Counted from the stretch's first letter, positions 8,485 through 17,098 are shown. The stretch: DNA of 64,000 nucleotides from Acidobacteriota bacterium (GCA_004356105.1 SMYC01000097.1:27052-91051); one strand, 5' to 3'. The notes: generated by a model not told the origin, from the sequence alone. Numbers and translations: made by a program.

Positions 8485-9216
8485 TCACTTTAGCGTTGAC
8501 GGGTTTCCCTGGTCAAACGAGGCAGCTTGGTAAACGATACGGCCGCCAAATACGGTCATCTCGACCTTGCACTCCGCAATTCGCTCGGGCGGAATTTTCA
8601 AGATGTTCTCGGACAAGATCGCGAGATCGGCGAGCTCGCCTCGTTCGAGCGGAGCGGCGGCGTAGCGAGGAACGGCGTCCTCGACTTTCATTTTTTCCCT
8701 CGAAACGCGCCGACCATCGAGATCGAGGCCGGTCACAGCTCGGTGGATCCTGACTAGAGGGTCGATCGTGGTTGCCGGCCAGCCGCTGGCGAAGCGTACA
8801 CCGCTCCGGGAATCACCCCTCGAATCGTTAGTCCGGAGAGGGAGCGCTTCCGGGAGGGTGCCGTCGAGCGCGCGCACGCTCGTGATGCCGAAGCGGTGGA
8901 GATAGGTTGGGGCGTCCGCGGGCGTGATGCCTTTCTCCTCGAGCCAAGCGGTGCCGGCCGCGAGATCCACACGGTCGTCGTGGAAGCCGGGAAGAAGCAG
9001 CCGTCCATCGAGGTCGACGACTCGTGTGTCTTCACCGATAAAGGCCTCGATGTTACCGATCGCGAGGATGCGTCCATCCGCTATCGCGAGCCCGTCCGCC
9101 CAAGGTGCCTCGGCGTTGAGCGTATAGATGGCGCCGCCCCGAAAGACGAGCTCGGCAGGGGATGACGGCGGGGAAGAGCACCCGGTCAGAACTGCGAGTG
9201 CTACGAATCGAATCAA
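8485..9216 (-). pseudogene. Internally deleted YtcJ-type amidohydrolase, lipoprotein signal retained
   Basis: The frame is open for 243 residues, but the family usually has about 500-600. The start has a lipoprotein signal (VALAVLTGCSS) and the ordinary first strand set GGAIYTLNAEAPWADGLAI with VVDLDGRLLLPGFHD. The catalytic H-x-H has become DDRVDL, leaving a single His. The end has the typical tail ADLAILSENILKIPPE with VEMTVFGGRIVYQ. The metal-binding barrel core between the two is mostly missing, including the carboxylated Lys and later His residues. It cannot be an active amidohydrolase. The frame remains intact, so a residual role is not excluded. It is cotranscribed with or upstream of the DUF3179 gene, and divergent from the HcnA/B-like gene. 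Confidence 0.75.
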
Positions 9217-9305
9217 GAACTCACCCTAGTTAGCTCGACCCAGCAGAAAGTCTTCGGTGGTAAAGCCATCCGTCCTCCTCAGCCCCGATGGAGAGGAAGT
9301 CTATA

Positions 9306-10277
9306 ATGGTGTCGCGCGTGGGTTCAAACCGTCCGATTCTCCCTTCATGCTTTCTAGACGGCGATGCCGTTCCGGTGGGACATTCTGGCTCAGCAGGAGC
9401 CTTTCTGTTGGAGCACTTCGCGAAGCAAGTCGTCATACCCGCGGCCAATGAGCTGCCCTACCTTTTTTGTGGCAATGGCAGCTGCTGTGATTGCGCGCTT
9501 CTGGTCGAAGGGCTCGCCGACGTCGCGTCTTGCCGGATTCCGCTGACCGCTGGATTGTCGATGCGGAGTGGAGAAGGTGCCGGTGACGAGAACGTGCTGT
9601 CGCGCAAGATCGGCCGCACGCAGCGAGGCGATCCACTTTCGTGTGATGTCGTGATCGTGGGGGCTGGAAGGTCGGGCCGGGCGGCGGCGTCGTCTCATCG
9701 AGCGCTTGGCAAGACGGTCGAAATCTTGGAGGCGCGCTCGGATCGCGCGTACCCGCCTCGGCCCGGTGCGGTTTGGGAAGGGGCACTCGTAGCGCTCGAG
9801 GCGGGAAAAGCACGGCCGATCGAAGCGACGACGGTCGTTCTGGCGACGGGCACGCGCGACAAGTGGCCGAACTTTCCCGGTGCGCTACTACCTGGTGTCT
9901 TTCCGATGGATTTGTGCGAGCGCTACGCGTCTCTCGGTTTTCCCGTCGGCCGCGCCGTGCTCCTTGCCGGTAGTAGCGAGCGCGCGGCAAAGCTCGAACG
10001 CGCTTTACTCGATCTAGGTGTCGAGCCTGTGGTCGTCACTGAAGGCGTGCGCTCTGTGTTCGGTGAACGGCGGGTCGAGGGCGCGACCGCGACCGATAAC
10101 GTGACGCACGTTGTGGACGCGGTCGCGGTTGCGAGCGCCCGAGTACCGTGCTTGGAGCTGGCCAAAGCGCTCGGCTGCCGGACCCGCTACGATCGTGAGC
10201 GAGGTTGCGACGTTCTAGAGCTCGATCGTGACGGGGGTCCGGCCATCGAGGCGGTCGGGTCGATGGCGATCGCATGA
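9306..10277 (+). CDS. Shortened HcnA/HcnB-like fusion: [2Fe-2S] domain joined to FAD/NAD-binding oxidoreductase domain
   Basis: Residues up to about 85 form a sarcosine-oxidase/HcnA-type ferredoxin domain, with FLDGDAVPV, CGNGSCCDCALLVEG and a fourth Cys in VASC. They are followed by a Rossmann start SCDVVIVGAGRSGRAAASS. VVLATGTRDKWPNFPG and PGVFPMDLCERY belong to the HcnB/SoxA-alpha NAD(P)-FAD module. About 100 residues between the dinucleotide motif and the ATG motif are missing compared with HcnB, and the C-terminal BFD-like domain is absent. The first glycine motif reads GAGRSG instead of GAGPAG. It is probably a decayed or streamlined oxidoreductase of opine, proline or cyanide-forming type. 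GGAGAGGAAG precedes the chosen ATG at 9306. Confidence 0.6.
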   Translation: MVSRVGSNRPILPSCFLDGDAVPVGHSGSAGAFLLEHFAKQVVIPAANELPYLFCGNGSCCDCALLVEGLADVASCRIPLTAGLSMRSGEGAGDENVLSRKIGRTQRGDPLSCDVVIVGAGRSGRAAASSHRALGKTVEILEARSDRAYPPRPGAVWEGALVALEAGKARPIEATTVVLATGTRDKWPNFPGALLPGVFPMDLCERYASLGFPVGRAVLLAGSSERAAKLERALLDLGVEPVVVTEGVRSVFGERRVEGATATDNVTHVVDAVAVASARVPCLELAKALGCRTRYDRERGCDVLELDRDGGPAIEAVGSMAIA

Positions 10278-10341
10278 TGGCTGTCCTCGGCCGGCGACTG
10301 GTTGATGCTCCTTTCCACGGGCACTTGGGCGCTATACGATC

Positions 10342-10398
10342 CTGACCCGTGATTTGAAGCAGGTGCCCGGGGGTTTTCACCCATCATGAGCGGGTCAG
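10342..10398. other. Long imperfect inverted repeat / hairpin
   Basis: CTGACCCG (10342-10349) and CGGGTCAG (10391-10398) are perfect inverted copies. Between them TGAT/ATCA and GGTG/CACC can pair too, giving a structured stem of about 57 nt. It lies in the 240-bp gap after the HcnA/B-like gene. It could be a terminator without U-run, a small structured RNA or a REP-type element. Confidence 0.45.
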
Positions 10399-10436
10399 AC
10401 CACTAGCGTAGAGACGATTTGGGCAGTTAGAGCTCG

Positions 10437-10515
10437 ATCAATATCAAAAAAGTGTAAAGCAAAGGCGTAAAGAAAAAGCAAGAAAGAAAAGAAGATGAGA
10501 GGAATCGCTCTTATC
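10437..10515 (+). repeat. Partial copy of the 52.7-kb MITE-like element
   Basis: ATCAATATCA followed by a GCAAAGGCGTAAAG tract and AAGAAGATGAGA matches the left half of the element at 52728-52839 (ATCAATATTA, GCAAAGGCGCAAAG, AAGAAGATGAAA). The right terminal repeat is not present. The copy ends at the 3' end of the amidohydrolase gene. Confidence 0.6.
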
Positions 10516-10519
10516 GCTC

Positions 10520-11692
10520 CTATGGGTCCAGGGGATAGATTCTCCTTGCATTGTCACCGCCCACCTTCGCGGCGACGGGTTCTGGCAGTTTGTCGAGGAG
10601 GGACCACGTTTCTTCGAACGACTGAGGTCTCTTGGGAGTCTTCCCGGGGATGCCTACGAACTCGTCTCCGCCGACGAGAACGCGGTCCGAAAAATCCACA
10701 ATCAGCTTCATCCATTCGCTTTGGATGTTCCCGCTTCCGTCCACGATACGGTTGAGCATGGGTCCACCTCCGATGGCCTGTTCGCGTTGTTCTACCCTCA
10801 GGCTGAGGTACAGGTTCTCGTGCGCCGTGAGAAGACGCCGGAGGAGCTTCGCGGTCATTTGTCCCGTGTTGTCCCAACCGATGTGCTGCCACACGATTAC
10901 GGCCTCACGGTTGTGAGCTAGAAGGCGCTCGAAAGCTGGAATCGTTGCCGGGAGCGTGCGCGGGTTGTAAGAGCATGATTGAAGTAACCCCGGTGGCGTC
11001 GGTGATTCCTTGGTGACAGCCTCCATGTGCATGTCGATGGGAAGACCGTGCTGCGCCGCGATGTCGGCAAGCAGGAGGAATAGAGGATGATCGGGCGCAG
11101 ACGCAACATAATGGTGGGTTTCGCTCATGCACAGATGAAACGCGGTTAGCTCGCCGAAGCCCTTGACGCCGGCCGCAACGAGCGACTCCGCCTGCTCCTT
11201 GAACCGTTTCCGGACGTCACTGGTCACTCGCGAAAAATCCGTCCCCTGGATCAACGGATTCAATGTTCCGCCGCCCGCGACGAGACCGAGTCTTCGGGGA
11301 TGTTTCTTCACGGCAGGCAAGAGGGCTCGATAATCGTAGCTGGCTCTCTGATCCGGGTTCTGAGGAGGCGGCATGATGAGTACAAAAGCCACGCCGTATT
11401 GGTCCATCAACGAGACCAGGTTGTCTCCTGCCGTTTCATAATCGTTTCGGGTGGCAGAGGTGTAGCTGGCGCTCCGTCCTTTCATCTCGTCTCGACGGGT
11501 GCGCGGGGGCCGCCGGCGCTCTCCCCTTCCAGTGGGGGATGCTCCGCCACCGCGCAACATTCCGTCGATGTGCATGTGGGTGTCCACGTACCTGCTCCGT
11601 GCAGTCGTTTCTGAGCTACGTCCTAAGGGGCCTGCCGCGAGGGTGATTCCCGCGAGCATGGCCAAAGTCAAAGCAACGATTCTGTACACCAC
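10520..11692 (-). CDS. Amidohydrolase-related metal-dependent hydrolase (TIM barrel), exported
   Basis: From the GTG at 11692 the product has 390 residues. It begins VVYRIVALTLAMLAGITLAAG, a clear signal peptide, and AAGGAGAG lies just upstream, which decides this start over the longer open frame. YVDTHMHIDG provides the N-terminal H-x-H metal site of the amidohydrolase-2 family (PF04909). Later come HGLPIDMHMEA, VIVWQHIGWDNTG and DRVLVGGDEF, which supply the further His and the terminal Asp typical of the barrel. The middle holds a basic, low-complexity insertion after the H-x-H. The substrate is unknown; the family includes decarboxylases and lactonases. The periplasmic location is inferred from the signal peptide. 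Confidence 0.8.
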   Translation of the reverse strand: MVYRIVALTLAMLAGITLAAGPLGRSSETTARSRYVDTHMHIDGMLRGGGASPTGRGERRRPPRTRRDEMKGRSASYTSATRNDYETAGDNLVSLMDQYGVAFVLIMPPPQNPDQRASYDYRALLPAVKKHPRRLGLVAGGGTLNPLIQGTDFSRVTSDVRKRFKEQAESLVAAGVKGFGELTAFHLCMSETHHYVASAPDHPLFLLLADIAAQHGLPIDMHMEAVTKESPTPPGLLQSCSYNPRTLPATIPAFERLLAHNREAVIVWQHIGWDNTGQMTAKLLRRLLTAHENLYLSLRVEQREQAIGGGPMLNRIVDGSGNIQSEWMKLIVDFSDRVLVGGDEFVGIPGKTPKRPQSFEETWSLLDKLPEPVAAKVGGDNARRIYPLDP

Positions 11693-11964
11693 AGAGCTCT
11701 CCTTCCAGTTTCCGAACCGACTTGGCTCCGATTCCATCGTTATCGGCACAAATAGCCCGGGGGCCACCCCGCCTAGAAAAAGGATCACCGATGGCGCAGC
11801 GTGCGATTCCCTTGTAGTCGATCGCAAAAGATTGTCGGGTAGTCGCTCGGCTCAGTCTCCCGGGTGGAGCGCAAGCTCGACCTCACGCGAAAGATCTTCT
11901 TTGGATGCCCGGGTCCGAGCGTCACGCGTCCTGGAAAACTCACGTTTCAGCCCGAACGCGCACG

Positions 11965-12478
11965 CACGCGCCGACAGGAGCGAAGGTCTGGCGTAGCACC
12001 ATCCACCGTATATCCTTTCGCTCTCCACCGAGCTCCAAACGCACGCCGAGCTCGCGACGGAGTAGGAAAGACCCCAAACCTACCGGCAATCGCGAGAGCG
12101 AACGCCACGAGCGCAAAGTAGCTCATGAGCGCCGCAACCGCGAAAGTGTCAGAGAGGTCGTCATGCAGAATCTGACCCATCGTTCGGATGTCGCCAATCG
12201 GTTGCGCGGCATCGAGCTCGGAGACAATGACTCGGAGCTCGCGCGTCGAGGCGAGCGGTGTCTCCGGCTGCGCAAGACGAGCGCCATACCCCTCGAGGGT
12301 TGCTGGTTGAAAGGTAGGTACAGGTGGGTCTCGGGCGGCTGGTCCGCTTCCGGGTTCCGAAGGTCTCTGACGACGCCTATGACGGTCCACCATGTGTCGC
12401 CATTGTCGCTCAAGCGGAAAGGGGTGCCGACGGGGTCTTCGTCTGCAAATCTCTCAGAAAAGCGTCCACATGAGGCGA
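11965..12478 (-). pseudogene. Relic of an ADOP/MacB-type ABC permease, C-terminal part, frameshifted
   Basis: In gene direction one frame reads ERFADEDPVGTPFRLSDN, then WWTVIGVVRDLRN and THLYLPFNQQPSRG. After a frame change it continues ELRVIVSELDAAQPIGDIRT, MGQILHDDLSDTFAVAA and SYFALVAFALAIAGRFGV. This is the order found in the last periplasmic domain and following membrane helix of ADOP (acidobacterial duplicated orphan permease) proteins. The other 600 or so residues are missing, and at least one frameshift separates the two parts. The region 11693-12515 contains nothing else that I can support as coding. Confidence 0.75.
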
Positions 12479-12515
12479 TACGGCCGAGCGGGCCGAAATG
12501 TTACAGTAGCGATCT

Positions 12516-13358
12516 ATGAAATATCGCAATGTCGCTCAAATCGTCAGCGCGCAGGAAGCGCTCGAGGGCGCGGGTGTGCGCATCCGCCGCACTATCGGGA
12601 CCCCGCAGCTCGACTATCTCGATCCTTTCCTGCTTCTCGACGAGTTCAAGTCCACGGAGGGCGCCGATTACATCGCTGGCTTTCCCGATCACCCACACCG
12701 CGGGTTCGAGACCGTGACCTATATGCTCGCGGGCTCGATGCGGCACGAAGACCACAAGGGCAACCGTGGCGAGCTCGGGCCGGGAAGCGTTCAATGGATG
12801 ACGGCGGGGCGCGGCATCGTGCATTCCGAGATGCCGATGCAAGAGGACGGTCTCATGTGGGGTTTTCAGCTTTGGGTGAACCTGCCCGCCGCTCACAAGA
12901 TGACCGCCCCGCGCTATCAAGACATCCCTGCCGAGGCGATACCGACAGCGACGACCCAAGGCGGCGTCACGTTGCGCGTGGTCGCGGGCACGGTGGAAGG
13001 CACCAATGGTCCCGTCGAAGGGATTGCTACCTCGCCTCTTTACGTGGACGTCGCGGTTCCGAAGGACTCCGAATGCGTCATTCCTGTACCCCGCGAGCAT
13101 AACGGCTTCGTCTATGTCTTCGACGGCGAAGGTGTTGTCGGGGAGAAGCTTCTAGCCGCCGGCCAACTCGGGGTCTTGTCCCGAGGCCAAAGTGAAGCGG
13201 TGCGTCTCGTGACCACGGCGCAGCCGATGCGTCTCTTACTCCTCGCCGCCAAGCCCCTCGACGAGCCCATGGCCCGCCAAGGTCCGTTCGTCATGAACAC
13301 GCGCGAAGAGATCCATGAGGCCTTCGAAGACTACAAGCGCGGGACTTTTCTCGGCTGA
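12516..13358 (+). CDS. Pirin family protein
   Basis: The 280-residue bicupin protein has the pirin signature DPFLLLDEFKS, then FPDHPHRGFETVTYMLAGSM with the two metal-binding His residues. VQWMTAGRGIVHSEMP supplies the third His and the Glu ligand. WGFQLWVNLP closes the N-terminal cupin, and the C-terminal cupin ends FEDYKRGTF. Pirins bind a single metal ion; bacterial members include quercetin 2,3-dioxygenases and transcription cofactors. The substrate here cannot be assigned. It lies immediately upstream of murQ (5 bp between stop and the GTG start), so the two are almost certainly cotranscribed. Confidence 0.93.
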   Translation: MKYRNVAQIVSAQEALEGAGVRIRRTIGTPQLDYLDPFLLLDEFKSTEGADYIAGFPDHPHRGFETVTYMLAGSMRHEDHKGNRGELGPGSVQWMTAGRGIVHSEMPMQEDGLMWGFQLWVNLPAAHKMTAPRYQDIPAEAIPTATTQGGVTLRVVAGTVEGTNGPVEGIATSPLYVDVAVPKDSECVIPVPREHNGFVYVFDGEGVVGEKLLAAGQLGVLSRGQSEAVRLVTTAQPMRLLLLAAKPLDEPMARQGPFVMNTREEIHEAFEDYKRGTFLG

Positions 13359-13363
13359 GCCTC

Positions 13364-14260
13364 GTGTCCAATTACTCTCAATGGGAAAAGCTTCCGACCG
13401 AAGCGGTCCACGCCTTCAGCCGTAACCTGGACCGGGCGTCGGAGAGCTCGATCCTCGACGCGATGGCGAAGGAAGACCATGGTGCGGTCGAAGCGGTGCG
13501 CGGCGAAGCGGCACGGATTCGTAAGGGCGCTTCCAAATTGGCATCGGCGCTCTCCGCGGGGGGCCGCGTTTTCTACGTCGGCGCGGGTACGAGTGGTCGC
13601 CTCGGTGTGCTCGAAGCCGCCGAGTGCCCGCCGACCTTCGGCACCTCGCCGCGTGAGATCGACGCCATCATGGCGGGCGGAGACGAGGCGGTCTTCCATT
13701 CGAAAGAAGATGCCGAAGATGACGTGTCTGGGGGGCGAAAAGCATTACGCGCGCGGAGGCTGAGCAAGAAAGACGTCGTTGTCGGGATCTCGGCGAGCAG
13801 CGTGACGCCGTTCGTCGCGGGGGCTCTCCTTTATGCGAGAGAGCGCGCCGCCGCAACCGTACTCGTCACCTGCGGGCCGCGAAGGCGCGGCGTCGCCGAC
13901 GTCGTGGTCGCGCCCGCCGTCGGACCGGAGCTTTTAGCGGGGTCCACACGGATGAAGGCCGGTACCGCGACGAAGCTGGTGCTCAATCAGATGACGCTTC
14001 TCGCCATGATCCGGCTCAACAAAGTGTACGGTCCCTACATGGTCGACGTGAAGACGACCTCCGCGAAGCTTCGCGATCGGGCGCTCCGGATGGTCGTCGC
14101 TCTCGCCGACGTCGATCGGGAACGTGCGGCGGCGCTAATGGCAGAAGCCGGCAACCACGTAAAGACCGCGGTGGTGATGGGCCGCCTCGACCTGTCGCGC
14201 AGCGAGGCGATGCGTCGCCTCGAAGAAGCGTCTTTCGATCTACGTCGCGTCTTGAAGTAG
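13364..14260 (+). CDS. murQ: N-acetylmuramic acid 6-phosphate etherase
   Basis: This 298-residue protein of the SIS-domain etherase family starts at a GTG. It has GGRVFYVGAGTSGRLGVLEAAECPPTFG, the substrate-phosphate loop and diagnostic for MurQ. IMAGGDEAVFHSKEDAEDD, VVGISASSVTPFV and GSTRMKAGTATKLVLN follow. MurQ cleaves the lactyl ether of MurNAc-6-phosphate to give GlcNAc-6-phosphate and D-lactate in the cytosol, allowing re-use of cell-wall sugar. It fits with the NamZ-like muramidase at 5.7 kb and the convergent sugar kinase at 14.5 kb. The start sits 5 bp after the pirin stop. Confidence 0.95.
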   Translation: MSNYSQWEKLPTEAVHAFSRNLDRASESSILDAMAKEDHGAVEAVRGEAARIRKGASKLASALSAGGRVFYVGAGTSGRLGVLEAAECPPTFGTSPREIDAIMAGGDEAVFHSKEDAEDDVSGGRKALRARRLSKKDVVVGISASSVTPFVAGALLYARERAAATVLVTCGPRRRGVADVVVAPAVGPELLAGSTRMKAGTATKLVLNQMTLLAMIRLNKVYGPYMVDVKTTSAKLRDRALRMVVALADVDRERAAALMAEAGNHVKTAVVMGRLDLSRSEAMRRLEEASFDLRRVLK

Positions 14261-14287
14261 AACCCTCTAACTAACCAGTCGGAATCG

Positions 14288-14435
14288 TGGATTTTGTTCA
14301 CGATTTAGAGCAAGAAAATCTCACCGCAGAGGCGCAGAGCACGCGGAGAAGAAAAGCTGTCCCCAGTCTCAGATTAACCGAGATCTCGAATTTTTCTCGG
14401 CGTCCTCCGGGCCTCTGCGGTTCAAACGCTTTCAG
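14288..14435. repeat. Dispersed repeat family A, copy 1
   Basis: The sequence from GGATTTTGTTCACG through AGAGCAAGAAAATCTCACCG to GGTTCAAACGCTTTCA is matched closely by 55570-55715. Within this copy CCGCAGAGGC (14324-14333) and GCCTCTGCGG (14411-14420) are perfect inverted repeats, so the transcript folds back. It occupies the gap between convergent murQ and the sugar-kinase gene. No protein is encoded. Confidence 0.85.
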
Positions 14436-14450
14436 GTCTTACTAAGCAGC

Positions 14451-15368
14451 CTAGACCGCCGTGGACGAAACATGCTCGATGGCGAGCTGCACGGCGCCAC
14501 GGGCGGGTTCCACGGCCAGGCGGTGTACGCTCACCCAGGGCGCGATCTTCTTTGCGAGCTTTTCGAAGTCTTGATGGATCACGGGGACAGCTTTCCACAG
14601 GCCGCCCGAGAGAACGAGACGGAAGTTTTCGCCGGCGAGCCCGAGGCGTCCGATGACCGACTCGACCGCGCGCGTGAACTCACGCACGGCGTCGTCGATG
14701 ATCGTCTGCGCGGCTTCGTCCCCATGATCGGCGGCCTGTTGGACGAGAGGCGCGAGCGCAGCAATCTCCTCGCGCGCGAGCTCTTGATAGACCCGATGAA
14801 CGAGAGATTCCGAGTCCGGGATCCTCAGCTGCTCGAGCACGGCCCCTTTGAGCAACGTCGGCTGTGCCCGGCCGTCATCGGCGCGGACGATGCTCTGAAG
14901 GGCGCGCAAGCCCATCCAGTATCCACTGCCTTCGTCGCCGAGAAGAGGCCCCCAACCGCCGGCCCGTGCAGATTCGCCCTTGCGATTCACGCCGTAGACC
15001 GCCGCCCCGGTGCCCACGATGAGCACGACGCCGAAGCGCTCCTTAGCGCCCGCCACGAGAGCAATGAGCGCGTCATGGGTAACGATGTTCTCTCGGGCGC
15101 GACCGAGCCGATTCAGAATGCGGCGCATCGCGCGGTGGTCTCGCTCGCGACCGGCGCCAGCTATCCCGAGGCAGAGAGCGTCCACCATGCCGCCATGGCC
15201 AGCGAGCACCCTCATCGTAAGATTCTCGAGTACGAACTCGATCTCGTCTTCGTCGTAGAGTTGGAAGTTCGCACCGGAGCCCCGCCCTTTAGCCAAGATG
15301 TTGCCGTTACCGTCCGCGAGGAGACACTCGGTTTTCGTGGCCCCGGCATCGATCCCCAACACGCGCAT
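14451..15368 (-). CDS. BadF/BadG-family amino-sugar kinase (N-acetylglucosamine / N-acetylmuramic acid kinase-like)
   Basis: The 305-residue ASKHA-fold protein has the phosphate-1 motif VLGIDAGATKTECLLAD, LCLGIAGAGRERD, VTHDALIALVAGA and LIVGTGAAVYG (phosphate-2 region). Further on are GGWGPLLGDEGSGYWMG and LVLSGGLWKAVP (adenosine motif). These are features of NagK/MurK-type kinases, which phosphorylate free GlcNAc or MurNAc at C6. Convergent with murQ, whose substrate is MurNAc-6-phosphate, the MurK role is the natural inference, but the sequence alone does not separate GlcNAc from MurNAc use. It is divergent from the leu operon. Confidence 0.85.
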   Translation of the reverse strand: MRVLGIDAGATKTECLLADGNGNILAKGRGSGANFQLYDEDEIEFVLENLTMRVLAGHGGMVDALCLGIAGAGRERDHRAMRRILNRLGRARENIVTHDALIALVAGAKERFGVVLIVGTGAAVYGVNRKGESARAGGWGPLLGDEGSGYWMGLRALQSIVRADDGRAQPTLLKGAVLEQLRIPDSESLVHRVYQELAREEIAALAPLVQQAADHGDEAAQTIIDDAVREFTRAVESVIGRLGLAGENFRLVLSGGLWKAVPVIHQDFEKLAKKIAPWVSVHRLAVEPARGAVQLAIEHVSSTAV

Positions 15369-15435
15369 GGTTTGGGATCAAGACTAGAGAACAGGGACAA
15401 GTCTTGTCAAACAATAGAGATGCGCCCCAAAAAAC

Positions 15436-15464
15436 TTGACAGCGGGTCTTTCTTGAGGTAGTTT
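15436..15464 (+). promoter_or_regulatory. Sigma-70-type promoter of the leuACD operon
   Basis: A consensus -35 TTGACA (15436-15441) is followed by 17 bp and a -10 TAGTTT (15459-15464). Transcription would begin about 70 bp upstream of the leuA start, inside or next to the palindrome at 15463-15484. Confidence 0.6.
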
Positions 15465-15484
15465 ACTTATCGGTCGGTAAGTAA
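15463..15484. promoter_or_regulatory. 22-bp palindromic operator overlapping the leu promoter
   Basis: TTACTTA and TAAGTAA are perfect inverted arms flanking TCGGTCGG; overall 18 of 22 positions are palindromic. It overlaps the -10 box and the start site, the position for a repressor. The form resembles operators of TetR-type dimers. The regulator is not encoded next to it. Confidence 0.55.
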
Positions 15485-15544
15485 TACTAACGAGCTGATT
15501 CTGAACTACTTATCTTCCACATCCCCATGCAGAGGGAGATCGGC

Positions 15545-17098
15545 ATGACGGAGCCACAAAGAGTAACGATTTTCGATACAACCCTGCGAGACGGCGAGCA
15601 ATCGCCTGGCGCGAGCATGGATCTCGACGGTAAGCTCGCGATGGCGTACGCGCTGAGAGGGCTCGGCGTGGACATTCTCGAGGCAGGTTTTCCGATTGCT
15701 TCGAACGGGGACTTCGAAGCTGTTCGTGAAGTGGCGCGTCGAGTAGAAGGTCCTGTCATCGCGGGCCTCGCGCGTTGCAATAGCCTCGACATCGAGCGTG
15801 CCTGGGATGCGCTCAAGGACGCACCGCGGGCGCGGCTTCACGTGTTTCTCGCGACGAGTGCGATCCATCGAGAATACAAGCTCGCGATGGCCAAGGAAGA
15901 AATCGTGCGCCGCTCTGTCGAGAGCGTCTCGATGGCGCGCGAGCTTTGCGAAGATGTCGAGTTCTCGCCCGAGGACGCCGCTCGCACTGAGCCGGACTTT
16001 CTTGCGGAGGTCGTCGAGAAAGCCATCGAAGCGGGCGCGAGCACGGTCAACATTCCCGATACGGTCGGCTACGCCATGCCGTCGGAATTTGCGGAGCTCA
16101 TCGGTTATTTGAAAAAGCACGTTAGAAACATCGACCAGGCCGTCATCAGTGTGCACTGCCACGATGATCTCGGGCTCGCTGTGGCGAACAGCCTCGCGGC
16201 GGTCGCCGCCGGAGCACGCCAAATCGAGTGCACCATTAACGGCATCGGAGAGCGTGCGGGGAACGCGTCGCTCGAGGAAGTCGTGATGGCGATGAAGACC
16301 CGTCGTGACTTCCACGGCATCGAGACCGGCATCGACACGACGCGCATCTATCCCACGAGCCAGCTTCTCTGCCAAGTGACAGGGCTCGTCGTGCAGCGCA
16401 ACAAAGCCATTGTGGGGCAGAATGCGTTCGCGCATGAAGCTGGCATCCATCAGCACGGCGTGATAAAACATCGTTTGACCTACGAGATCATGAAACCCGA
16501 GGATATCGGTCTTGGCAACAATGCGCTCGTGCTGGGAAAGCATAGCGGCCGGCACGCGCTCAGGAAACGGGTCGAAGAGCTCGGTTATGAGCTCAGCGAA
16601 GAGCGGCTAGGAACATTGTTCGTCGAGTTCAAGGCTCTCGCCGACACGAAAAAAGAAGTCTTCGACGAAGATCTCGAGGCCCTCATGAGCGGCGCGGAAG
16701 CCGACAGCGTTGATATTTGGGAGCTCGTCGCCATGCATTTGAGCTCGGGCTCCGAGTCGGCCTCCACCGCGACAATTTGCTTGCGCGACCGCACTGGACG
16801 CACGGTGAAAGAAGCCGCGTGCGGGGACGGCCCTGTCGAAGCCATCTTCCGTGCGATGGGACGGGCGAGCGGTGCCGAGCTGTCCTTGACGGATTATCAG
16901 GTGCGCGGTCTGACGGGCGGTTTGGATGGACGGGGTGAGGTAAGCGTCGAGATCGAAGAGCTCGGAAACCGTCACCGCGGACGCGCTACCGGCGGCGACA
17001 TCATGCGCGCGAGCGCCGATGCTTTTCTAAAAGTGATCAACCGTGTGTTGGCTGCTCGCGAGGAGCAAAAAGAGCTCGTCGACGTTTTCGGTCAATGA
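15545..17098 (+). CDS. leuA: 2-isopropylmalate synthase
   Basis: The 517-residue enzyme condenses acetyl-CoA with 2-oxoisovalerate, the first committed step of leucine synthesis. The HMGL-like barrel shows [33 protein letters not shown] and the metal-binding [31 protein letters not shown] and [12 protein letters not shown] follow. The C-terminal part (from about residue 370) is the LeuA dimer regulatory domain that mediates leucine feedback inhibition in relatives. GGGAGAT lies 5 nt upstream of the chosen ATG; a slightly longer frame begins at 15527. Its stop overlaps the leuC start (ATGA), implying translational coupling. Confidence 0.96.
   Translation: MTEPQRVTIFDTTLRDGEQSPGASMDLDGKLAMAYALRGLGVDILEAGFPIASNGDFEAVREVARRVEGPVIAGLARCNSLDIERAWDALKDAPRARLHVFLATSAIHREYKLAMAKEEIVRRSVESVSMARELCEDVEFSPEDAARTEPDFLAEVVEKAIEAGASTVNIPDTVGYAMPSEFAELIGYLKKHVRNIDQAVISVHCHDDLGLAVANSLAAVAAGARQIECTINGIGERAGNASLEEVVMAMKTRRDFHGIETGIDTTRIYPTSQLLCQVTGLVVQRNKAIVGQNAFAHEAGIHQHGVIKHRLTYEIMKPEDIGLGNNALVLGKHSGRHALRKRVEELGYELSEERLGTLFVEFKALADTKKEVFDEDLEALMSGAEADSVDIWELVAMHLSSGSESASTATICLRDRTGRTVKEAACGDGPVEAIFRAMGRASGAELSLTDYQVRGLTGGLDGRGEVSVEIEELGNRHRGRATGGDIMRASADAFLKVINRVLAAREEQKELVDVFGQ

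Noticed and set aside
9319..9340. GGGTTCAAACC resembling a tRNA T-arm
   Set aside because: It lies inside the coding start of the HcnA/B-like gene. No acceptor, D-arm or anticodon stem can be drawn around it.
10269..10360. Short frame after the HcnA/B-like gene with a TGA followed by a proline codon, as in the two selenoproteins
   Set aside because: Only about 22 codons before the TGA, a second stop three codons later, no conserved motif and no hairpin at SECIS spacing.
14415..14430. GGTTCAAACGC in repeat A, also tRNA-like
   Set aside because: Part of a dispersed repeat found twice; no cloverleaf.
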